A stretch of 64,000 nucleotides of DNA, taken from contig UWOR01000006.1 in the NCBI GenBank assembly GCA_900604495.1, forward strand, positions 131,968 through 195,967, written 5' to 3'. Shown one piece after another: positions 55,250 through 62,264 of this stretch (the first letter of the stretch is position 1; each line of letters opens with the position of its first letter). Source of the DNA: Desulfovibrio sp. Marseille-P6017 (GTDB lineage Bacteria > Bacillota_A > Clostridia > Peptostreptococcales > Peptostreptococcaceae). The translations under genes were made by a program, and so were the position numbers. The notes under the pieces were generated by a model, which saw only the letters and a program-made list of their open reading frames with translations, was not told the DNA's origin and searched no databases.

Positions 55250-55370
55250 TTAATCTTCTCCTTTGCTCTTTCGCTATGTATATATCTAACTCCATACTCA
55301 TTTTTAATGTATTTTGAGTTAACCCCTCTTTCTCAAAAGCTTTTTCAAGTTCTTTTCTTAACTTCTCCAT
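55224..55370 (-). CDS. Spo0E-like small protein (48 aa)
   Basis: ATG 55370 follows GGGGAGAAC. The product MEKLRKELEKAFEKEGLTQN is followed by LKMSMELDIYI. The SxxLD motif (SMELD) and the helical-hairpin length match Spo0E-type aspartyl phosphatases, which remove phosphate from Spo0A and delay sporulation. It overlaps the ssb start. The motif is short, so chance similarity cannot be excluded. Confidence 0.55.
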   Translation of the reverse strand: MEKLRKELEKAFEKEGLTQNTLKMSMELDIYIAKEQRRRLNEQYINCR

Positions 55371-55536
55371 GTTCTCCCCTCAACATTTCTGATGCTTTAT
55401 TGAATGCATCTAATTTATTTATACTTTTATTGCTATTTAAGATATCCTCTGAGCGATTCTTTACCATCTCAGCCTTTTCTAAAATCGTCAATCTATCCAA
55501 ATATTCTATAGTTAAGTTCTCTGCCTTTAAATTCAT
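55345..55536 (-). CDS. Small helical phage protein (63 aa)
   Basis: From ATG 55536 (GAGGATAT site): MNLKAENLTIEYLDRLTILE..., charged and helical. It overlaps the DnaC-like gene end and the Spo0E-like gene start. Not recognised. Confidence 0.5.
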   Translation of the reverse strand: MNLKAENLTIEYLDRLTILEKAEMVKNRSEDILNSNKSINKLDAFNKASEMLRGEHGEVKKRT

Positions 55537-56272
55537 GTCTATATCCTCTCGACATCTCAATTATTCTGCTTGCTAATGCTTCATCTAAATCTAATAACTG
55601 ATTTACGCTTAATTCTGTTGTTATAATCATTGATTTTTTATTATCGTATCTAAAATTCACAATATCGTATATTATTCTTAATTCAGCTCTAGCCCTTGAG
55701 TAATCTCCTTTTTCAAAACCTTTGAATAAGTCATCTATAAACAGTACTGTTGTATTTCTATACTCACTAATTTTCTTATTATAAAAATCAGTATCAGTCA
55801 TGTTAAACTTAAGTTCATTTATATCTTTGGTATAGCTCATATACTTAACTGAATACTTTTCTAAAAGTTTATTACAAGTTGCTATTGCTAAATGTGTCTT
55901 CCCACTTCCAACTTGCCCCTGGAGTAGTAGAGACTTTTCTTTATTAAAATCAGTGATATACTTTATGCAAATATTTCTTGCGCTATTTCTTGCATCATTA
56001 TCTACTTTATAAGTTTTAAATGTATTAGTTTTAACCCTATCAGCTATTCCACTTTTTTCTAATCTTTCTTTTGCTAAAGTAATTTCTCTACATTCACAAA
56101 ATTTAACTGCTTCGGTTCCATCTTCATTTATAATTGTGTACCCTTTATCATTGCACTTATTGCATTTATAATTCGATTCCAAGTTCTGCAGCTGCCCTGA
56201 TTGTTTCTTCTGTTGATAATCCTCCCTCAACTTTTGAATCCAAGTGTTTTGCATAGTCTTGATACTTTCCAT
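55493..56272 (-). CDS. DnaC-like helicase loader / AAA+ ATPase
   Basis: The protein has 259 residues. An N-terminal zinc site (YKCNKCNDKGY...KFCEC) is followed by the AAA+ core, with Walker A LLQGQVGSGKTHLA (~118-131), Walker B VLFIDDLFKG and the arginine-finger region ASRIIEMSRGY. It loads the replicative helicase at the phage origin with the DnaD-like protein. Its start overlaps the upstream gene by ~107 bp; ATG 56254 is an alternative. Confidence 0.92.
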   Translation of the reverse strand: MESIKTMQNTWIQKLREDYQQKKQSGQLQNLESNYKCNKCNDKGYTIINEDGTEAVKFCECREITLAKERLEKSGIADRVKTNTFKTYKVDNDARNSARNICIKYITDFNKEKSLLLQGQVGSGKTHLAIATCNKLLEKYSVKYMSYTKDINELKFNMTDTDFYNKKISEYRNTTVLFIDDLFKGFEKGDYSRARAELRIIYDIVNFRYDNKKSMIITTELSVNQLLDLDEALASRIIEMSRGYRHEFKGRELNYRIFG

Positions 56273-57011
56273 CTTTCTCTCCTATAGATTTACTTTTTTT
56301 AAACTTTCTTTTATGATCTTCTGCTTCTAAAAGAGTTTTTATATTACTGCTTAACCAATTATTGATTATTCCTTTTATGTAATTAAAATTTCTATTTCCA
56401 CTTCCAACTGCTATATCAATAGCTCTTATAATCAGATTATCATCTACACCATCTTCAATATAAGATACTAATTCTTGATAGTGATAAGGAGTTAAAAGTA
56501 CTCCTACTTTTTGAGCATATTTAAAACAATTTACAACAACATTATCTTTATCTGTATCTTGTTCTATCTCTTTCTCTATCTCTTTCTCTATCTCTTTCTC
56601 TATCGGACATTGTCCAGACAACCTAGGGACATTGTCCTTTTTTTGTCTTTGTAACCTTTTCTTTTCGGCCCATTTTGTTTCTGATCCTACCATATTTTGT
56701 AATTGAGTTATAAATATTTCTCCATTTTCTAAAATTTGAATTAATCCTATTTTAGTTAAAATATCCATTGCAACTCTTACAGTGTCCATATCTGTGTTCG
56801 TAATTTTTGCTAAAGTCTTTGCATCATATGGAACTAGCATACTTCCAACATTTCTTATTAATAACCCATTTGATTTTAAAGATTTTAGACATAGCTTTAA
56901 GTAAAATAAGCAATAATCTTTTCCTTTTTCTTGTTCTTCAAGCCATGCTATTGCATCTTCTTCAAAGAAGTCTTCTTTTAACTTTAGCCAATAATACTTC
57001 TTATTTGACAT
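56166..57011 (-). CDS. Phage replisome organizer (DnaD-like)
   Basis: The protein has 281 residues. An N-terminal winged helix (KYYWLKLKEDFFEEDAIAW) is the phage_rep_org_N type. A variable linker with four copies of EKEI/EKEIEQ (~138-152) precedes a DnaD-like C-terminal domain (KVGVLLTPYHYQELVSYIE). It binds the phage origin, which may lie in or near this gene. Confidence 0.88.
   Translation of the reverse strand: MSNKKYYWLKLKEDFFEEDAIAWLEEQEKGKDYCLFYLKLCLKSLKSNGLLIRNVGSMLVPYDAKTLAKITNTDMDTVRVAMDILTKIGLIQILENGEIFITQLQNMVGSETKWAEKKRLQRQKKDNVPRLSGQCPIEKEIEKEIEKEIEQDTDKDNVVVNCFKYAQKVGVLLTPYHYQELVSYIEDGVDDNLIIRAIDIAVGSGNRNFNYIKGIINNWLSSNIKTLLEAEDHKRKFKKSKSIGEKDGKYQDYAKHLDSKVEGGLSTEETIRAAAELGIEL
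56560..56601. repeat. In-gene 12-bp tandem repeat in the DnaD-like gene
   Basis: TCTATCTCTTTC-type units repeat about 3.5 times and encode the EKEI repeats. The 12-bp period keeps frame, so length changes would alter only the linker. Confidence 0.8.
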
Positions 57012-57020
57012 TCTTATTTA

Positions 57021-57161
57021 CTATTCTCCTTTTTCCATCTTTTCTGTAAGTCCTTCTATCTTTCCGTAAATTCTATTAAATTTAACTGGATCTTTTTCTC
57101 TAAGAATTTTTGCAAGTTCTACAAACCTTTTTATATCTTCTTTTCTTTCTTTATTCGTCAT
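57021..57161 (-). CDS. Small first gene of the early operon (46 aa)
   Basis: ATG 57161 follows GGAGGGAAT. MTNKERKEDIKRFVELAKIL...; helical. It is the first gene after the leftward early promoter. Not recognised. Confidence 0.55.
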   Translation of the reverse strand: MTNKERKEDIKRFVELAKILREKDPVKFNRIYGKIEGLTEKMEKGE

Positions 57162-57244
57162 ATTCCCTCCATTTATCGCCTTGTAATATTTTTTTATTAC
57201 AATATAATAGTATTATACCTGCCAATTTTTTGCAATAGTTTTTT

Positions 57245-57341
57245 ATCGCATTTCAATATTTTTTATTTATAGGCTATGTATTTATTTGTCGAATTTTAGA
57301 ATATAGCAAGAGTTTTTTACTATTTTTAATTGCATTGCGAT
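57245..57341. promoter_or_regulatory. Putative repressor operators in the divergent control region
   Basis: ATCGCATTTCAAT (57245-57257) and, inverted, ATTGCATTGCGAT (57329-57341) match in 11 of 13 positions, and a TTGCAATAG half-site lies at 57230. Between them are the -10/-35-like elements of both divergent transcripts. The XRE protein at 57434 is the likely binder. Confidence 0.5.
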
Positions 57342-57433
57342 TTTTTTTATATTATACTTAACTTAAATAAAATCAAAATAGAATATAAAATATATAATAT
57401 TTTAATAATTTTTGATGAAATGAGGTTGCTATA

Positions 57434-57760
57434 ATGAATTATAGATTAAGAGAATTAAGAAAATTAAAGAACTTATCTCAAAAAGAGTTCGGCGAAAAAA
57501 TCAATATAAGTCAAAGTCAAATAGCCTCTTATGAAAATGGAGCAAGAAATATTCCAAATCGAGTTATCAAGGATATTTCTAAAGTATATAGAGTTAATGA
57601 ATCATGGCTTATCGCTGGTGAAGGAGATATGTTTATTGATATTATTGATGAGTTAGATATAGATGATCCAGAGTTACGTGAACTTGCTTGTTTATATGAA
57701 AAACTTGATGATTCAATGAAAAAAAATATAATGGATACTTTGAGGCTATTAACAAAATAA
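57434..57760 (+). CDS. XRE-family phage repressor (cI-like)
   Basis: The 108-residue protein has an N-terminal HTH_3 domain (KNLSQKEFGEKINISQSQIASYENG) and a short acidic helical C-terminus (LRELACLYEKLDDSMKKNI) for dimerisation. It is divergent from the early operon, the usual place of the lysogeny repressor. No peptidase domain, so induction is not LexA-like. Confidence 0.88.
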   Translation: MNYRLRELRKLKNLSQKEFGEKINISQSQIASYENGARNIPNRVIKDISKVYRVNESWLIAGEGDMFIDIIDELDIDDPELRELACLYEKLDDSMKKNIMDTLRLLTK

Positions 57761-57797
57761 AAAAGAGAAGATTGGTAATCAATCTTCTCTTTTTTTA
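57758..57797. terminator. Terminator of the repressor gene
   Basis: AAAAGAGAAGATTG and CAATCTTCTCTTTT form a 14-bp stem with T7. The left part overlaps the end of the small minus-strand gene at 57779. Confidence 0.88.
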
Positions 57798-57895
57798 TCT
57801 TTAAGTATCTTATTTACTATTTTTTTGTAATTTTTATAATCCTTTTTTTTTAATTTGCTCATTAGCAGTAAAAAATATTCGGTACTTAAATTCAT
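57779..57895 (-). CDS. Small basic protein converging on the repressor (38 aa)
   Basis: ATG 57895 follows GGGAGGAAT. MNLSTEYFLLLMSKLKKKDY... is Lys-rich and helical. It ends inside the repressor terminator, so its transcript would be antisense to the repressor 3' end. Confidence 0.45.
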   Translation of the reverse strand: MNLSTEYFLLLMSKLKKKDYKNYKKIVNKILKDKKRED

Positions 57896-58048
57896 TAATT
57901 ATTCCTCCCTGTAACTATGTAGATATATTCTACACAATAGAACATCTATTCTATTTTATATTACCTTTTTACTATTTATCTTGCAACCCTCTAATCATTT
58001 TAGACGTTTTTCGTCTCGAAGGTCAATAGATTACAATATATGGTAAAA

Positions 58049-58087
58049 ATATACTAAAATATTAATTATAAAAATATATTTTAGTAG
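58049..58087 (+). promoter_or_regulatory. Inverted repeat at the second XRE gene ribosome site
   Basis: ATACTAAAATAT and ATATTTTAGTA pair around 12 nt and end at the ribosome site of the gene at 58095. It may be a self-repression operator or hide the ribosome site. 57896-58048 otherwise holds only promoter-like AT-rich DNA. Confidence 0.45.
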
Positions 58088-58094
58088 GTGTATA

Positions 58095-58322
58095 ATGTTT
58101 AATAAAAGATTAAAAGAGCTACGAAAAAAACATAAACTTACTCAAGTTGAATTAGCTAAAGTATTTAATATAACCCAAAGAGCGTTATCTAGATTAGAAA
58201 ATGGTGAGACTGCAGCTACTGAAGATATAATAAATAAAACTGCTGACTATTTTGGTGTAAGCTCTGACTACCTATTAGGTAGAACTAATATAAAAAATAT
58301 ATATCTGTATTTAAAAAAGTAA
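58095..58322 (+). CDS. XRE-family regulator (Cro-like)
   Basis: The 75-residue protein is almost entirely an HTH_3 domain (HKLTQVELAKVFNITQRALSRLENG, FGVSSDYLLGRT). It differs clearly from the 57434 repressor. It lies between the phage control region and the plasmid Rep gene, so it could regulate either. Confidence 0.85.
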   Translation: MFNKRLKELRKKHKLTQVELAKVFNITQRALSRLENGETAATEDIINKTADYFGVSSDYLLGRTNIKNIYLYLKK

Positions 58323-58363
58323 CACTAGATCTAGTTTATATAAACTATTAGTGTTACTTTTTA
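58313..58363. terminator. Terminator after the second XRE gene
   Basis: AAAAAGTAACACTA and TAGTGTTACTTTTT form the stem. It isolates the regulator from the Rep leader. Confidence 0.85.
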
Positions 58364-58427
58364 TTGTATAAAATTTTTAATTATATAACTTACCGTATTA
58401 GTTTGCACACATAACCTCATTTTTTAT

Positions 58428-58456
58428 TTGACATTTTTTACATTTAGTTTTATTAT
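58428..58456 (+). promoter_or_regulatory. Strong promoter of the Rep leader
   Basis: TTGACA (58428-58433), 17-nt spacer, TATTAT (58451-58456): a near-consensus sigma-A promoter. The transcript would start near 58463 and run ~255 nt before the Rep start. Confidence 0.75.
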
Positions 58457-58474
58457 TGAATTAAAATTAAACAT

Positions 58475-58566
58475 AAAAAAAGCCTACTGCTTAACTAAGA
58501 GCGCAAACTCGAAGTTAAAGCACTAAATGATATGAACCAGATATCAAGTAGTTTTTAGTAGACTTA
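58475..58566 (-). ncRNA. Putative countertranscript RNA controlling Rep
   Basis: The minus strand folds into a closing stem (GTCTACT with AGTAGGC, with a G-U pair) plus two inner hairpins (TGATAT/ATATCA; GCTTTAACT/AGTTAAGC) and ends in T7. The closing stem pairs better as minus RNA (G-U) than as plus RNA (A-C mismatch). It is antisense to the start of the Rep leader. Confidence 0.6.
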
Positions 58567-58664
58567 TTTTATATACTTATTAATTTATGTAATAATATTA
58601 GCATAATTATGTTAGTATTTCAACTATATAGATTAAATTTGTGTATTTAAATTTGTCCTTTAAG

Positions 58665-58694
58665 CCTTGATATGAAAAGTATCAAGGTTTTTTT
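58665..58694 (+). terminator. Attenuator directly before rep
   Basis: CCTTGATA and TATCAAGG pair over a 7-nt loop, followed by T7, on the plus strand. It ends 6 nt before the AAGGGGG ribosome site of rep, so leader transcripts that stop here make no Rep. Confidence 0.8.
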
Positions 58695-58716
58695 AATTAT
58701 AAGGGGGAAATAATAT

Positions 58717-59640
58717 ATGAAATACACAATCGAAGGATTTAATCAGAAAAATGCAATTACATTAGGTCTTAATGCAGAAGATCTTGTTTTACTTAGATGG
58801 TTTGTAGATTTTAAAAATACAGCTGATATGAAAAAGAAATATATAAAACAAGTAAATGATATGGGTTATTGGATAAGTTATAGTTACTTAATACAAGAAC
58901 TGCCAATACTATTTACAACACACCCTAAATATACTATTTCAGATTATGATGAGCTTTCAAGCGTTGAAAAAATCGAACTAGATAAAAAGTATACAAAGGC
59001 ATGTAAGCAAAAAATTAAAAGAATGCTTAGCGGAAGCCTTTCTAAAGTACTACTTAGAAATAAATCTACTGAGAGAGATGATAAAGGTAGAGTAAAAAGT
59101 GAAATATATGTGCATATAAATCCAGTAGTTTTTAAGATGCTAATAAGTGATGATATAACCGTGGTACAAAAATGTACTACGGACACCGTGGTACAAAAAT
59201 GTACTACGGACACCGTGGTACAAAAATGTACTATAGATTCTTCTACTATTAATACTTATTCTTCTACTACACATAATAAGCAAAAATCAAAAGATTTTAG
59301 CTGTAGTGAAGATAAAGAAAAGCATATAAATATAAAACTAATAGAAGAAAGAACTCATTTAATTATCAATTCAAAAAACAAGGAAAATAAATGTAAAAAA
59401 TTTAATTCCTCTAGGTTAGAAAAAGCAATAGATATATTTTTAAAAGAAAAAGGAGAATATTTTTCTTTGTTAGAAAAAATTTATAATGATGATAAGAATT
59501 TTTATAGTAGATCTGATGTTAACGAAAGCATATTTATTCCTAAAAATAGAGCTCATAATGTAAATAATACTTTTTCTAAATATACACCTGATGAATTAGA
59601 AAAATTGCTTATGGATAGTCAAAAAGAAAAATTCAATTAA
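58717..59640 (+). CDS. Plasmid-type replication initiator-like protein (Rep)
   Basis: The protein has 307 residues with an N-terminal winged-helix-like domain (~1-150, LGLNAEDLVLLRWFVDFKN). A central triple repeat VVQKCTTDT (~146-172) is encoded by the 27-bp iterons, followed by a Ser/Thr-rich linker and a charged C-terminus. Related proteins with such VVxKC repeats initiate replication of clostridial plasmids and phages at an origin inside their own gene. The antisense/attenuator leader strongly supports a Rep role. Exact family not assigned. Confidence 0.65.
   Translation: MKYTIEGFNQKNAITLGLNAEDLVLLRWFVDFKNTADMKKKYIKQVNDMGYWISYSYLIQELPILFTTHPKYTISDYDELSSVEKIELDKKYTKACKQKIKRMLSGSLSKVLLRNKSTERDDKGRVKSEIYVHINPVVFKMLISDDITVVQKCTTDTVVQKCTTDTVVQKCTIDSSTINTYSSTTHNKQKSKDFSCSEDKEKHINIKLIEERTHLIINSKNKENKCKKFNSSRLEKAIDIFLKEKGEYFSLLEKIYNDDKNFYSRSDVNESIFIPKNRAHNVNNTFSKYTPDELEKLLMDSQKEKFN
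59158..59238 (+). repeat. Three tandem 27-bp palindromic iterons inside rep
   Basis: Units start at 59158, 59185 and 59212; the first two are identical and the third diverges in its last 6 bp. Each contains GTGGTACA-AAAA-TGTACTAC, a near-perfect palindrome. Likely Rep binding sites and origin. Confidence 0.85.
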
Positions 59641-59645
59641 ATGCC

Positions 59646-60089
59646 TTATCTAAAATATATAACTGTGACTATCGCTATAGATACAACTGCTATAGAGTAA
59701 AAAATTATATTTTGCTTAAGAGTTAGCTTTTTATGTACATGATCTTTCGGAGATAATGATGGATGAACTATTCTAAATGTTTTCCAATTAGTACTTATCT
59801 CCTTAAGATTTACATTTTTAGTAGATGTGGCTTTGTACGTTTTATTTAACTTATTATACTTAGGTCTGTATTTGTTTATATAGTAAGTTTCTAGTAATAG
59901 TGCATTTAACTCACTATCAACTTTTATATATTCCATCTTCCAAACAGAGTTATAACATTCTTTTGGAAGATGGCCGCCTTTATTAAAATGTTGACCAAAC
60001 CTTCTATCTAGATTATTGGTTTTGCCAACGTAAATTATTTTTTTATTTTTATCGATAAATCTATATACATATGATTTTTGATTTAGCAT
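59646..60089 (-). CDS. GIY-YIG nuclease-domain protein with C-terminal membrane anchor
   Basis: The ~147-residue product from ATG 60089 (AAGGGGTG site) has a GIY-YIG domain (YRFIDKNKKIIYVGKTNNLDRRFGQH; catalytic Tyr/Arg, and the distal Glu in LLLETYYINKYRPKYN). The last ~20 residues are one hydrophobic helix (IIFYSIAVVSIAIVTVIYF). A membrane-tethered nuclease is unusual; it may be a stand-alone mobile gene or a defence function of the element. It is transcribed against its neighbours. Confidence 0.8.
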   Translation of the reverse strand: MLNQKSYVYRFIDKNKKIIYVGKTNNLDRRFGQHFNKGGHLPKECYNSVWKMEYIKVDSELNALLLETYYINKYRPKYNKLNKTYKATSTKNVNLKEISTNWKTFRIVHPSLSPKDHVHKKLTLKQNIIFYSIAVVSIAIVTVIYFR

Positions 60090-60162
60090 TAATATACACC
60101 CCTTTAAAATTATTTTGGGCATTAAATAGGAATGTTATACAAGTTAGTAGAATAAATTATAG

Positions 60163-60264
60163 TGTACGTTCAAAGTGTGCGTTCAGAGGTAACACTTTTA
60201 GATTTAAATTAGATATTGTACGTTCGTAAATAATAAGCTATTTAGGCATTTATAAGAACGTACA
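60163..60264. repeat. TGTACGTTC repeat cluster upstream of the FtsK-type gene
   Basis: TGTACGTTC at 60163 and 60217, variant TGTGCGTTC at 60176, and inverted GAACGTACA at 60256. They fill the gap between the divergent GIY-YIG and FtsK-type genes. They may be operators or a binding array for the downstream proteins. Confidence 0.65.
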
Positions 60265-60336
60265 CCCCGTTTAACTTTAATACCTATAGTTTATATACCT
60301 CTAATGCTCATTATTTATTATATAAGGGGGATTATT

Positions 60337-61584
60337 ATGAGTAGCGAGAATATTTTAGAGCCTTTAGTTGACTGTATATTTGATGTAGCAAAAGTATCAA
60401 AAAAGTTATTGTATGAGTTATTAGATATAAAAGAACAATTTAATATTGAGACATTTTTTAAGACTGTCGAATTAAAGAATAAAAAGGATCAATACCCAAA
60501 GCAAATAAAAATTTATTCAAGCGATAAAGGTTATATTTATTTAATGTCAGCACCAATAGGTTTAGGATTATCAAATTTTTTAAAATGCAAAGAATCACTT
60601 GAACTTCAATTGAGACACAAAATAGATATAAGGGAGCGTAAGGGATATATAGAGATTGAGGTTATAACAAAAGAATTGAACTATAATATACCATACAAAC
60701 TACCAATAAAAGAAAAGACAGAAGGTATTAAATTCCCTATAGGAGAAAGTCTTAATGAAAAGGTAATATTAGACCTTAAAGAAGATCCGCATACTTATAT
60801 TGTTGGTACAACTGGTTCTGGTAAATCTGTATGTACTAAGTCAATATTAACAAGTGTATCAAATTTATATGGTCCTGGTGAATTAGAATTATATCTATGT
60901 GATTTAAAAAGAGTTGAGTTAAATTTATTTTCTAAATTAAAGCATACCAAGAAATTTGTATATACAGTCGAAGATACAACAGAAGTTATCGCAGATCTGT
61001 TAGAAGAAACAAATAATAGATATGATTTATTTATGAAAAATAACGTAACAAGTATATTTGAATACAATAGACTTCCAGGAGTTAAGAAACTAAAGTACCA
61101 AATACTTTATGTAGAAGAAATTGTTCTACTATTAGAGGATAAAAGGAAAACAGCTATGAAATTATTAAAGCAACTTATAGCTATCTCTAGAGCTAGTGGG
61201 TGCTATGTATTTCTTACAACCCAAAGACCCTCAAATGACGTAATAGACAATGTTGTGAAGGCGAACATAAACAACAGAATTGTATTTAAATGTGAAGATA
61301 GTAAGAATAGTATAGTTGCATTGGATCAAGAAGGTGCAGATAAATTAAGAGGTAAAGGACATGGACTTATTAAAAGAGGGTCTTATATAGTTGAGTTTCA
61401 ATCATTTTTTATAACAGATCAACAAGTAAAGGAACTGACTAGAAAATATATATCAAATATAAAAGCCGTAAAAGAGCCGTATAGCGGTTATAAGCACTTA
61501 AATAATAAAGTAGATAGTAATAAAAAAGAAAAGCCTTTAAAAACGAATATATTAGAAGATTTGAGTTTTTTAGACAATATATAA
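60337..61584 (+). CDS. FtsK/SpoIIIE-type DNA translocase-like ATPase
   Basis: The ~415-residue product from ATG 60337 (AAGGGGG site) has no membrane segments. Walker A GTTGSGKSVCTK (~160-171), Walker B LYVEEIVLLL and the sensor FLTTQRPSNDVID mark an FtsK core (~140-360). The N-terminal ~130 residues are unique and the gamma DNA-reading domain is absent. It may pump or position plasmid DNA, perhaps in transfer or replication. It is followed by the relaxation-like gene in the same operon. Confidence 0.88.
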   Translation: MSSENILEPLVDCIFDVAKVSKKLLYELLDIKEQFNIETFFKTVELKNKKDQYPKQIKIYSSDKGYIYLMSAPIGLGLSNFLKCKESLELQLRHKIDIRERKGYIEIEVITKELNYNIPYKLPIKEKTEGIKFPIGESLNEKVILDLKEDPHTYIVGTTGSGKSVCTKSILTSVSNLYGPGELELYLCDLKRVELNLFSKLKHTKKFVYTVEDTTEVIADLLEETNNRYDLFMKNNVTSIFEYNRLPGVKKLKYQILYVEEIVLLLEDKRKTAMKLLKQLIAISRASGCYVFLTTQRPSNDVIDNVVKANINNRIVFKCEDSKNSIVALDQEGADKLRGKGHGLIKRGSYIVEFQSFFITDQQVKELTRKYISNIKAVKEPYSGYKHLNNKVDSNKKEKPLKTNILEDLSFLDNI

Positions 61585-61590
61585 AATATT

Positions 61591-62157
61591 ATGAAAAAAA
61601 TTATTATTACAGATAGAGATAAAGAAATTATACAATTTTTAAAGGATTTTAAAGTTGCTACTACTACTACTATTTCAGATTTATATTTTAATTCAAGTGT
61701 TAGACCATGTCAAAGACGATTAAAGTATTTATCCGAACATGGATATATAAGATCATACCAAGAGAATGTAATCACAGAAAAAATACATTATGTTAGAAAA
61801 AAGCCAATTAACTTAAAACATGCATTAATACTCTCACAATTCATATCAAAGTTAAAAGTTAATAATATAAATTTATTAAAATATAAAGTTCCCTATAAAT
61901 TAGAAAATATAATAGCAGATGCATTTATAGCTATAAATGTTAATGGACAAAACAAAATCTATTTTGTAGAAGTTGAAAATAGAAAAAAATTCGATTTAGA
62001 TAAATATGAAAAACTTTACTATAGCCGAAAGTGGAAAGATGTATTCCCTGTGTTTCCAGATATCATTGTTGTAAGCAATAAACATGTCTCAAAGCATACT
62101 AATTTTAATATTATAAATATAAAATTAGACTTAAATAATTTAGAAAAATTAATATAG
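61591..62157 (+). CDS. Replication-relaxation-like protein
   Basis: The 188-residue product has a winged-helix N-terminus (TDRDKEIIQFLKDFKVATTTTI) and a PD-(D/E)xK-like beta core (IIADAFIAINVNGQNKIYFVEVENR, split over ~105-130). Proteins of this family accompany FtsK-type ATPases on plasmids and integrative elements and act on DNA initiation. Their mechanism is not settled. Confidence 0.72.
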   Translation: MKKIIITDRDKEIIQFLKDFKVATTTTISDLYFNSSVRPCQRRLKYLSEHGYIRSYQENVITEKIHYVRKKPINLKHALILSQFISKLKVNNINLLKYKVPYKLENIIADAFIAINVNGQNKIYFVEVENRKKFDLDKYEKLYYSRKWKDVFPVFPDIIVVSNKHVSKHTNFNIINIKLDLNNLEKLI

Positions 62158-62240
62158 TTACAAAATTACGGAAAATTTTGTAATAAATATATTTACAGAT
62201 GCGAAAATATAGTGTATATTATAAATATGAGTTACAAAAT
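62158..62240 (+). promoter_or_regulatory. Candidate centromere/operator (parC-like) before parM
   Basis: TTACAAAAT occurs at 62158 and 62232 and as ATTTTGTAA at 62175, the first two forming an inverted repeat with 8-nt loop. In ParMR systems the ParR protein binds repeats just upstream of parM. Only three sites are seen, fewer than in R1 parC. Confidence 0.5.
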
Positions 62241-62264
62241 AACTAACAATTTTGGAGGAGAAAA

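Noticed and set aside
56560..56601. Phase-variable repeat in the DnaD-like gene
   Set aside because: The 12-bp unit keeps the reading frame, so copy changes would not switch the gene off.
58482..58563. Possible metabolite riboswitch upstream of rep
   Set aside because: The fold is better explained as an antisense RNA; no conserved aptamer core is seen and the closing stem favours the minus strand.
59158..59238. CRISPR-like array
   Set aside because: Only three contiguous 27-bp units without spacers, and they are coding within rep.
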